Origin: Symsagittifera roscoffensis
Lineage: Eukaryota > Xenacoelomorpha > Acoela > Convolutidae
DNA: 64,000 nt
Assembly: GCF_963678635.1 (NCBI RefSeq)
Contig: NC_087070.1
Location: 37,398,600-37,462,599, forward strand
Reading direction: 5' to 3'
In this document: in pieces, positions 11,101-19,900 of the stretch
Position numbering within the stretch: position 1 is the stretch's first letter
Layout: each line of letters opens with the position of its first letter
Program-made: the position numbers and the translations under genes
The notes under the pieces: generated by a model
Databases searched by the model: none
What the model was told of the DNA's origin: nothing
The model's input: only the letters and a program-made list of their open reading frames with translations

Positions 11101-11764
11101 GTACAGGCTGTCGGATCTCTTAAGGGCTCAACGAAATGATAGAATGACGAGCAGTCTGAAGAGATGGATTGAGAATGGAGCACCTGACAAGGGAGACTTG
11201 GAAGAAGACAGCTATAAAATCCTGAAGCAATTCTACCTGAAGCGAAACGACTTGTTGTACCTGAATAAGGACGGAATCGTTGCCTGCAAGCGAAAAGAGG
11301 AGGACAAGGTCCTTTATAAATACAATTCAATAGTGTTACCACAGTTGTACCAGACCGAATTGCTCTTTCGCTCACATGATCAGATGGGACATCAAGGCGT
11401 GGACAAAGTGTATAACAGGATACAAAAACGATTCGAATGGCCGGGATTGAAGAAGGCTTGTGAGAAATGGATAGCCGCATGCCTGTCTTGTCAACAGGCA
11501 AAGGATCCCAGGAAACTAAGGTTCCCCCTACAGTCAATAGAATCGTCAGGTTTCAACGAAGTGGTGCAAATTGATCATCAGAAAATCTGCATGACAGCAA
11601 CGGGCTATAATCAGGTGCTGGTGATGATCGACCATTTTACGAAGTATGCGGAGGCAGCACCCTGCATGACAGCATCGGCAGAAGAAACGTGCGATCATTT
11701 GATAAACGTGTGGATAGCAAGGCATGGCTGCCCCATCGGACAATGGCAAAGCATTCGTAGGTGA
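8042..11764 (+). CDS. Pol: reverse transcriptase, RNase H and N-terminal integrase
   Basis: The frame opens at 8042 inside the gag tail, one position shifted from gag, and has no ATG of its own, so it is presumably the continuation of gag-protease. Reverse transcriptase spans about 8560-9140, with catalytic YVDD at 9002-9013. RNase H follows (DTDAS near 9448, then E and D motifs to about 9800). An unusually long serine/acid-rich linker with SGES repeats occupies about 9850-11200. The integrase HHCC zinc finger lies at about 11370-11510, followed by the first catalytic Asp. The frame is lost at about 11735-11764, just before the second integrase Asp, so this copy cannot make an intact integrase. 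Confidence 0.9.
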   Translation, partial: EEASHSLTQSGLCVSVLLNTEATTVTIQRGKKLGYALPLNTDFLSVENLKKFDVTKCPLHANQECIMKRVIELKSSRKLFSMKSETDDGLSSCSNFPERPTEAELAANRPVLPEIEHLKGKISDKELDSLRAVLDRNADVFSKHKADIGCCNFVEHEIEIEEGSVPHREGARRMTPNKSEACRKEIEMLMEYDMIEPSKSPWACGVVMAKKKGGQLRFCCDFRYLNAVTIKDVYPIPRIDESLSKLGDAKFFTTLDLGSAFWQVPLRKQDREKTGFACELGLFQWKRMPFGLCNATATFQRLMAQALTSVTKKYGNLIMCYVDDVVIATPTLEDHIERLEEVFSCMKQAGLNCKPSKCEILRDSIKYLGRLLDKHGVRPDPEAVEAVLTWKAPKTDTQLMSFLGFANYYREFIKGYADKIYPMQRLMRNKGKKFTWTDEAQVSFENIKRELCEAPVLGMPTEKGMFVLDTDASVVAISGILHQEQEWNGRTVLRPIAYGSKVLSDTEMKYGAPKAEMFAVITFVEKYRAYLGSAPFKLRVDNRALAWLKTYLMDQSYIGRWIVRLDGYHMIIEHRTRDKHQNADSLSKKTEFYERLEEKQANQSEIKDGFSFLDKETYDKLPLTRWLDKSGHPIPGHPDLPVETAAEIKLLARGEPVPLDLLVRSNLVQQELTRLGINSIALLNKTVNVAPEVMGKLRDLLDREVDRHDREWMETMQRLTVTERTEKRPVSIRSRGVERDCRSIVNQLVTSMPKEVLLRTSFTEYGTLNQNQTTEEVRIRSKSSFTRRVHFTDAKEEYEPSPDCSSVDETMSGESDTFEPVKYVSSEESDTFEPVQDDLSGERLTRPPRGRILSGESGSKRPMDRVLSGESRNISGNLGYDVGASVDSSVDSGPQSWDNTSETTSNSDVSEIAIHSLLVDWKQRGLDRETHQDPDRDRYTSDEEGTVIDNAADELELIAVSKRPTRLLPHGTVVRTNLEPYVQEATPLKKIWCVKLMDDAHAPEIMSGQMNVVKTYLKARYRLSDLLRAQRNDRMTSSLKRWIENGAPDKGDLEEDSYKILKQFYLKRNDLLYLNKDGIVACKRKEEDKVLYKYNSIVLPQLYQTELLFRSHDQMGHQGVDKVYNRIQKRFEWPGLKKACEKWIAACLSCQQAKDPRKLRFPLQSIESSGFNEVVQIDHQKICMTATGYNQVLVMIDHFTKYAEAAPCMTASAEETCDHLINVWIARHGCPIGQWQSIRR

Positions 11765-12896
11765 TCTCACGAAAGAGTTAATGAAAAGGTCGCAGGTAGC
11801 GCAGGCCCACTCGACCACTTATCACCCGCAAACGAATGGCCTAGTCGAGAGGCAGAATCGCACACTGGTATCCATGTTGAGAGTCTACTGCTCACGCTAT
11901 ATGGATGACTGGGACAAGCACTTGCCGCAAGTGATGGGTGCTTACAACAGCACGGAGCATTCCACCACGGGAATAAGTCCGCATATGATGCTGACGGGTC
12001 ACGAAAAGGCACTCCCGTTAACGTTCTTCTACCCTGAATATGAAGGGAAGAGGACAGCACCGCAAACGTACGTGCGGGACGTTATAGGAAGACAACAGGA
12101 CCTCAATGACTTATGCAGGAGGAATACGCAACAGGCGCAAATTAGACAAAAAAGGAGGTTTGATAAAAGGACAGCCGATGCAAAAGCCTACTCAGTTGGC
12201 GATTACGTCTGGGTGTTCCAGGAAGTGGTTCCACCAAAAGGAACCAAGAAACTATTAAAGAAATGGCGTGGTCCATTTCAGATAACAGAGGTGCACCAAG
12301 GAGGTCGTTTTTATCGACTGAGCACTGGAAGAGCGGCTCATTACGAGAACATCAAACCACACAATGCCTCGTCAGAGGATTGGTGCATCCCAGCGGACAT
12401 GCAAGAGGGAGACTATTTAATAGTGGATCCTGCTTGTGAAGTAAATGAAAGGGGTACTCGCGACAAGAACGACGGGAATGAGGTGGTGGACGATTGCGAT
12501 CTACCACTGGATCTCGAGTTGACTGAACGAGTAGAGGTGGACGATGAAACTCTACCCTATGCCGAAGAAGACTGGGATTGCCCGGAACAAACCGAAATCG
12601 ACAAAGGAATACAGCCTGACTTTCCTCTCACCATGGAAACACGCCAAAGCAAGAGAGGAAAAAACCAGAAGAAATACAATCCGTATGGCGAGGACTTCGT
12701 TGTAGACCGGATGGTAGTGAGTGATGTCATAGACTCGCTGGTGGGACTGGACGAAGTGGCGATGCTAGAAGAAATCGACCTTGTGAACGATATGGATCAA
12801 GACTGGATCGACGATCGATCAGAACCGGAAGTGGAGTTCGAACCAGAAGCGGAACAGACTCATGAGCAAGAACTAACAAACTTGCGCGTGCTCTAA
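11724..12896 (+). pseudogene. Pol continued: integrase C-terminal part
   Basis: In the next frame the catalytic core resumes at SDNGKAF, with the DDE glutamate in GLVERQNR 35 residues later. A GPY/F-type C-terminal module (KWRGPFQITE) follows, then a basic and then a very acidic tail. It joins the preceding integrase half only through a small frame-changing lesion around 11735. The frame ends at TAA 12894-12896. The duplicate at 15662-15664 has GAA there and reads on, so the stop is a point mutation and the original protein continued into the macro-like region at 13083. The piece is a broken segment of one polyprotein, not a separate gene. Confidence 0.85.
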
Positions 12897-13082
12897 TGGC
12901 TCCATGATCTGCCGACAGATCCAAAAGAGACGATCCTGACGATTCAGGACGTCGATAGAGACGGCGTCAAATACATCAGTCATGATAATACCGAGTCCAA
13001 CTGGGTCGCCCCAGATGGTCCTCTACGTGTTCCACAATCCAACTTCGGTATCTTAGACTTTGGGCGATCGACGGGGACGTCG

Positions 13083-13712
13083 ATGGATATTTTTGTCCGG
13101 GGAGTGGGGGTAGGACTCACCCACACCGAAAATCTCATAATAAAAAAATTGAAATCGGCAAGGGAAACCGGAGAACTAGAGACAGAGGGCGAGAATGCTA
13201 AGAAACCACCTTTTGGACGAATCTTTGAATCGTATTTTGATCTCCCGAACCACTATTCGAACAATATCGTTATAACGGACAGCGATTTCATACTCACGGA
13301 ACGCACGTGCGCCATAGCGATAACTGCGGACGTAAGCTTCAAAACAGCACTAGCGGCCGACTTTAAAAGAGAGTACAAGAATATCGAGTTTTTGTGGAAA
13401 CAGAGGCCGGGTGTAGGAGGAATGATAGCGTTGCCCCCTGTTGCATCACAGATACCAGGGAAATATTTGTATTTTTTGGTTACGAAAGCTACTGATAGGC
13501 AACACGTGAATCCGGAGAGCTTGGTATTGGCCTTGACTCGACTTAGGGATTTCCTGGTTGAGAGAGGTGTGACCTCTCTCTCGTTGCCAGTTTATGATCC
13601 CAATAGAGGGAAGCTACACCCGAGAGAGTTGTACGCTCTTGTGCATGTGATATTTTCAGAGACTGACATAGAGGTTTACTTACATAAAAAATACTATCTG
13701 AGCATATGCTAA
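13083..13712 (+). CDS. macro-domain-like C-terminal module of Pol (copy 1)
   Basis: This stretch of 209 codons is in the same frame as the integrase tail and is separated from it only by the TAA at 12894. It reads like a macro domain: ITADVSFKTALAADF, then KQRPGVGGMIALP, YLYFLVTKAT, a helix with LALTRLRDFLVERGVTSLSLPV, and a final FSETDIEVYL strand. The order and spacing fit the TARG1/OARD1-Poa1 branch, which binds or hydrolyses ADP-ribose derivatives. The usual glycine-rich loops and the catalytic Asp-bearing GCGLD loop are replaced (YDPNRGKLHP), so activity is doubtful. The ATG at 13083 is internal to the ancestral polyprotein. An alternative is a divergent fold unrelated to macro domains. 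Confidence 0.68.
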   Translation: MDIFVRGVGVGLTHTENLIIKKLKSARETGELETEGENAKKPPFGRIFESYFDLPNHYSNNIVITDSDFILTERTCAIAITADVSFKTALAADFKREYKNIEFLWKQRPGVGGMIALPPVASQIPGKYLYFLVTKATDRQHVNPESLVLALTRLRDFLVERGVTSLSLPVYDPNRGKLHPRELYALVHVIFSETDIEVYLHKKYYLSIC

Positions 13713-14172
13713 GAATTGCGCTCGGCGATAAGTGGTTTTTATTAAGTTGCTCGATAAGAATTAGAGTCAAGTTTTAGGTTAGGTTTTAGGTACAGTATTA
13801 GGGATTAGGTTTTTATGTGATAGTATAGGTGTGTGATGTTTATGTGTTTATGTGATGTTATTGTTATGATATGTTTTATGTTTGTGTCATAAAAGACCTG
13901 GGGCACCCCAGGTCATCAAGGTGACAGCGCACATTCGTGCTACTCTGACAAAGGTAAAGGTGGACGATCCACCTTGGTGCTAAAATTTTAAATCAGAATT
14001 GAAAAAGAGAATTTCAATGGAGAGTTTTAAAGAATTGATTGATGTTGCATCCAAAAATGATGGTTCTAAGTCGCGACCTGTTTTTTAGATCTTGATTGAT
14101 CGAAAATTGTTTATTGAATTCATTGAATCAAAAGAAGAATCCACACGACGACAAGAATCAACACGATAAGAA
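13713..14172 (+). promoter_or_regulatory. intergenic region with hairpins (copy 1)
   Basis: These 460 nt lie between the macro region and the orphan ORF. A GT/AT-rich tract (13770-13890) precedes three closely spaced hairpins: GACCTGGGG/CCCCAGGTC at 13895-13914, GCAC/GTGC just after it, and AAGGTGGA/TCCACCTT at 13957-13975. The distal part is A-rich up to the ATG. It could be an IRES, a splice-acceptor region or a transcription/RNA-stability element for the downstream ORF. The repeat copy is at 16481-16940. Confidence 0.5.
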
Positions 14173-15492
14173 ATGGGTGACACGAACGAACTCATGGAAT
14201 TCCTCTCAGCGAGTCTAGGAGCGACTCTAGACGAGATCTACCAGCGGCTGATCGATTGTGATTTCACACGAGAAGACCCGGGGTTGGCGATGTTTGTGGT
14301 CGCGCTCCTTAATGCACTAGGACGAGAGGGTCGAGGGAATCGCCCTACGGAAGTCGTGTTGATGTTGGCCTTCGGTGAGTCCGGGACCGCCGAGAGAGGC
14401 CGAAACCGATTGATGAGATGGAGGCGCGGAGAGATGTCTGGCCACGACCTGGCTCGTGAGCCAGGACTAGGTGAGCAAAGGGACCACCGGCTAGGTGAGA
14501 TGCCCTTACCCGTCCAACCTGCGCAGCCACTCATTGGAGCGAAGAGACAGCGTGATGGGCCAGGCCCGTCACACTCGGTCGACTCTCCAACAGCTGCTCC
14601 TCCCCTGAAGAGAGTGAGAGTGAGCGAGATAGAGATCCAGACTTCGGAAACGATTGAGACACTGGAGAAGAAGGAGAGAGATCAGAGTGAGCTGTGTGCC
14701 AAACTTCAGGAGTACAGGGCGATAGCTCGAGAGAGAGAGACGAATGGAAAAAGAAATTTGAAGATCTGCAGGTGGCCAATAAGGAGGATGTTGTTGGGAG
14801 TCACGTCTCCCATCATTGCCCCTCGCATCGGAACAGCTCGTGACGCAGAGAAGAGAATGTTGAAGTGGAGTGGAGGGATGGAGCCGCGCTTCATCAGCTG
14901 GAACGCTGCCGCCGCGCATACGTTTGACTTCTCATTCCCCGATGCCTGGAGCAGGAAAAAGATCAAGGCACTACCCTCCAGGAGACCAGAGGTCTCGGCT
15001 GAAACGTGGAACGAAGTGTATTCTTCCGCGGATGACTTATCGAGACTGAAGTGGTCAGGAGAAGCGAAAGTAGTGATGCTGGAGGTGGCAAGAGAGAGCA
15101 GAGGAGGCTCATATATAACGATAGAAGACCTGGCCCCGCATGGCGAGGAGTTGGTAGAATTCCTGGTCGATGATGAATTGTTTTATCACGCAGGAGACAT
15201 GGCCGTACCGGCTCGGCCGGATTCGGGCATGGACGCACGACAAGGACCCTCGGGACCTAAGCCGAGACCTGACGCGGACGACGATGAATTGATGGATCAG
15301 GATGATAACGATGACGGGACCGGAAGTAAGACGGAGAAACCGGGAGAGACCGATCTAGGAGCGTTGGAAAGGGACTTGCTAGAATACCGGTTCAGTGAAG
15401 ACGACGATGGGGAAGTCGATGGGAGGAAAAAACCAGAAGAAATACAATCCGTATGGCGAGGACTTCGCTGTAGACCGGATGGTAGTGAGTGA
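14173..15492 (+). pseudogene. truncated copy of the orphan post-pol ORF
   Basis: The first 415 or so codons match the start of the 1633-residue ORF at 16941 almost perfectly (one visible change is Gly to Val around codon 299). At the duplication junction near 15425 it runs into pol-tail DNA in a foreign frame and stops after 439 codons. It is a by-product of the tandem duplication. If translated it would give the acidic N-terminal part only. Confidence 0.85.
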
Positions 15493-16480
15493 TGTCATAG
15501 ACTCGCTGGTGGGACTGGACGAAGTGGCGATGCTAGAAGAAATCGACCTTGTGAACGATATGGATCAAGACTGGATCGACGATCGATCAGAACCGGAAGT
15601 GGAGTTCGAACCAGAAGCGGAACAGACTCATGAGCAAGAACTAACAAACTTGCGCGTGCTCGAATGGCTCCATGATCTGCCGACAGATCCAAAAGAGACG
15701 ATCCTGACGATTCAGGACGTCGATAGAGACGGCGTCAAATACATCAGTCATGATAATACCGAGTCCAACTGGGTCGCCCCAGATGGTCCTCTACGTGTTC
15801 CACAATCCAACCTCGGTATCCTAGACTTTGGGCGATCAACGGGGACGTCGATGGATATTTTTGTCCGGGGAGTGGGGGTAGGACTCACCCACACCGAAAA
15901 TCTCATAATAAAAAAATTGAAATCGGCAAGGGAAACCGGAGAACTAGAGACAGAGGGCGAGAATGCTAAGAAACCACCTTTTGGACGAATCTTTGAATCG
16001 TATTTTGATCTCCCGAACCACTATTCGAACAATATCGTTATAACGGACAGCGATTTCATACTCACGGAACGCACGTGCGCCATAGCGATAACTGCGGACG
16101 TAAGCTTCAAAACAGCACTAGCGGCCGACTTTAAAAGAGAGTACAAGAATATCGAGTTTTTGTGGAAACAGAGGCCGGGTGTAGGAGGAATGATAGCGTT
16201 GCCCCCTGTTGCATCACAGATACCAGGGAAATATTTGTATTTTTTGGTTACGAAAGCTACTGATAGGCAACACGTGAATCCGGAGAGCTTGGTATTGGCC
16301 TTGACTCGACTTAGGGATTTCCTGGTTGAGAGAGGTGTGACCTCTCTCTCGTTGCCAGTTTATGATCCCAATAGAGGGAAGCTACACCCGAGAGAGTTGT
16401 ACGCTCTTGTGCATGTGATATTTTCAGAGACTGACATAGAGGTTTACTTACATAAAAAATACTATCTGAGCATATGCTAA
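15426..16480 (+). CDS. pol tail plus macro-like domain (copy 2)
   Basis: This copy is open from the duplication junction through the acidic pol tail and the whole macro-like domain. It lacks the stop that interrupts copy 1 and so proves they were one protein. The open frame formally extends back to 15395 in duplicated orphan-ORF DNA, with only a GTG and an in-frame ATG there, so translation of this copy on its own is uncertain. The macro-like ATG equivalent is at 15851. The protein sequence of the macro-like part is the same as in copy 1. Confidence 0.7.
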
Positions 16481-16940
16481 GAATTGCGCTCGGCGATAAG
16501 TGGTTTTTATTAAGTTGCTCGATAAGAATTAGAGTCAAGTTTTAGGTTAGGTTTTAGGTACAGTATTAGGGATTAGGTTTTTATGTGATAGTATAGGTGT
16601 GTGATGTTTATGTGTTTATGTGATGTTATTGTTATGATATGTTTTATGTTTGTGTCATAAAAGACCTGGGGCACCCCAGGTCATCAAGGTGACAGCGCAC
16701 ATTCGTGCTACTCTGACAAAGGTAAAGGTGGACGATCCACCTTGGTGCTAAAATTTTAAATCAGAATTGAAAAAGAGAATTTCAATGGAGAGTTTTAAAG
16801 AATTGATTGATGTTGCATCCAAAAATGATGGTTCTAAGTCGCGACCTGTTTTTTAGATCTTGATTGATCGAAAATTGTTTATTGAATTCATTGAATCAAA
16901 AGAAGAATCCACACGACGACAAGAATCAACACGATAAGAA
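16481..16940 (+). promoter_or_regulatory. intergenic region with hairpins (copy 2)
   Basis: Duplicate of 13713-14172 and the copy that directly precedes the full-length orphan ORF. The hairpin GACCTGGGG/CCCCAGGTC is at 16663-16682 and AAGGTGGA/TCCACCTT at about 16725-16743. Both are unchanged from copy 1. Confidence 0.5.
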
Positions 16941-19900
16941 ATGGGTGACACGAACGAACTCATGGAATTCCTCTCAGCGAGTCTAGGAGCGACTCTAGAC
17001 GAGATCTACCAGCGGCTGATCGATTGTGATTTCACACGAGAAGACCCGGGGTTGGCGATGTTTGTGGTCGCGCTCCTTAATGCACTAGGACGAGAGGGTC
17101 GAGGGAATCGCCCTACGGAAGTCGTGTTGATGTTGGCCTTCGGTGAGTCCGGGACCGCCGAGAGAGGCCGAAACCGATTGATGAGATGGAGGCGCGGAGA
17201 GATGTCTGGCCACGACCTGGCTCGTGAGCCAGGACTAGGTGAGCAAAGGGACCACCGGCTAGGTGAGATGCCCTTACCCGTCCAACCTGCGCAGCCACTC
17301 ATTGGAGCGAAGAGACAGCGTGATGGGCCAGGCCCGTCACACTCGGTCGACTCTCCAACAGCTGCTCCTCCCCTGAAGAGAGTGAGAGTGAGCGAGATAG
17401 AGATCCAGACTTCGGAAACGATTGAGACACTGGAGAAGAAGGAGAGAGATCAGAGTGAGCTGTGTGCCAAACTTCAGGAGTACAGGGCGATAGCTCGAGA
17501 GAGAGAGACGAATGGAAAAAGAAATTTGAAGATCTGCAGGTGGCCAATAAGGAGGATGTTGTTGGGAGTCACGTCTCCCATCATTGCCCCTCGCATCGGA
17601 ACAGCTCGTGACGCAGAGAAGAGAATGTTGAAGTGGAGTGGAGGGATGGAGCCGCGCTTCATCAGCTGGAACGCTGCCGCCGCGCATACATTTGACTTCT
17701 CATTCCCCGATGCCTGGAGCAGGAAAAAGATCAAGGCACTACCCTCCAGGAGACCAGAGGTCTCGGCTGAAACGTGGAACGAAGTGTATTCTTCCGCGGA
17801 TGACTTATCGAGACTGAAGTGGTCAGTAGAAGCGAAAGTAGTGATGCTGGAGGTGGCAAGAGAGAGCAGAGGAGGCTCATATATAACGATAGAAGACCTG
17901 GCCCCGCATGGCGAGGAGTTGGTAGAATTCCTGGTCGATGATGAATTGTTTTATCACGCAGGAGACATGGCAGTACCGGCTCGGCCGGATTCGGGCATGG
18001 ACGCACGACAAGGACCCTCGGGACCTAAGCCGAGACCTGACGCGGACGACGATGAATTGATGGATCAGGATGATAACGATGACGGGACCGGAAGTAAGAC
18101 GGAGAAACCGGGAGAGACCGATCTAGGAGCGTTGGAAAGGGACTTGCTAGAATACCGGTTCAGTGAAGACGACGATGGGGAAGTCGATGGGAGTTTATTG
18201 TTGATGGCACCATCGTCCTTCATGTCTCCTACGAAAGAGGCGTCGGCCGATCTATCTCCGATAGACCCAATAAGCCAGGCTAGAGAGTGCCGAAGCAGGG
18301 ATCCGCAGAAACTGCTTCATGAATCACCGAGGAGGAGGAAAATCGAAGAGTCGATGAAGATATCGTTCCTCAGTACGTTACCAGAAGAGGAATGGGAAAG
18401 ATATCAAATGGAGCTGGAAGGCAAGACAGGTGCAATCTGGAGCCGAGTGAACTTCATGGAGAAATCATGGGACGTGATAAGGCGATATGGGACGCAGTCC
18501 ATAATGAAGGTGGGATTGAACCAACCCATCATGCGTGAGGTCCTGGAAAAAATAGTGAGCTCCATGGAGTCGGATGTTCTGACCGAGTCAGTAACAGAAG
18601 ACAGTGCCGATGATCAGCATGTTGCAAAGAAATTACCTGTCAGACGAGCCAGGAAAGGGCTGAAGCGACTAAAAGGGAAGACAGGAAGTCGAGCCATGAA
18701 CCCGAGAGTGGTGAAGTCGAGAGCCAGCGCAGTGGTGACCTCTTTAACGAGCGCAGGTCGTTCAGGCGAGAGCGGACAAGGAGATAGCGCAACGCGGACA
18801 GGGGGAGAAAAAGAGAATCTGATACCCCCTATGCTCTTGGCAGGTCTGACCATAACCGCCACGAGATCGAAGAAGACGGCGCGAACCCTGGCAGACACTA
18901 AGTTGGAAATGGAAATCCTCAGTCAATGTGGATCTGGAGGACTTGAAGATTATAGACCCTCGCGAATCAACTTGGCCAAGTTGAAACTGGAAGGACAACT
19001 CGACGTGGTCGAGTACAGTCAAATAACTGTTCCGGAATCGGTCCACATGGGAGATCCGGCAGGGGGTTATGTGGAGATGTTGAAAGCGAGGAACTCCGCG
19101 AGAGGGCACCTGATGGCTTGGAGTGAAAAGCGGGCCATGCAAGAATATCTGAAAGGGCTTACGGAGAACTCTAACTTCAATCGAAGAGAGTATGGCACAG
19201 TAATGTCATCAGAAGCGAATGAAATTGGATTGGAAAAACTGCTAGAAATTTCTTGGAGGGCGGCCCTCCAGAAATACTTCGATGAGACGATGAATGCACC
19301 TGCTACTGTGGCAGCATACCTGGCTCATCCTTGCGTGAGAACTGATCTGCAAGTACGACTGGCTTGGTGCTTGATGGGCGTCAAAAAGGCGGAGTATGAA
19401 GCCAGTAATGACTCGAAATCACGAGAACAGGAGCTAGAGTTAATGGAAGCTCTACGAGCATTGATTTCGAAAGACGATTCAGCGATAGCATGGGCTAAGC
19501 GTAAGGATGCCCTTTGCTTTGTCAGGTTCGTGGTGGATCGCATCCCCACTCCTGTGTTGGGAGAATGTATAAAGATCATTCGGCAAAAGGGAGTTGATTG
19601 CGAAAGGAACTTCCTTAGGGCACTCCTAGAGCTATATCAGGACATGCCATTGACCGTGCCAAGCAAGGAGTCGAGTGATATGGAAAGCTATCGCAAGTTG
19701 GAAGAGGTGAGAAGATACTCCAACAAAGAATTGAAAGTGAGCCGAGAGTTGATTGAAGCGGTCAGAGGACAAAAAGAGTTTGCAACACTAGGGAAACTGA
19801 AGTCGTTCCAATATGTGTCTGGCATACCGGGGATGGCGTATAATCCCTTCGTGAACGAAGAAGCCAGGGAAGCATACTTCGACTATGAGCAAGTCACAGT

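Larger units (their letters stand above)
12658..15425 (+). repeat. 2.77-kb tandem duplication, copy 1
   Basis: Sequence 12658-15425 is repeated directly at 15426-18193 with a constant offset of 2768 bp and only scattered substitutions. The boundary bases share GAG at the start, junction and end, which is 3 nt of microhomology. The unit contains the pol tail, the macro-like domain, the intergenic hairpins and the first 415 or so codons of the downstream orphan ORF. Confidence 0.93.
15426..18193 (+). repeat. 2.77-kb tandem duplication, copy 2
   Basis: Second copy of the 12658-15425 unit. Differences include GAA for the TAA at 12894 and changes at about 12706, 13043, 13052 and 13069 of copy 1. 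Those substitutions show it is not a simple perfect assembly repeat. After 18193 the sequence continues into the rest of the orphan ORF, so this copy keeps the original right-hand junction. Confidence 0.93.
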
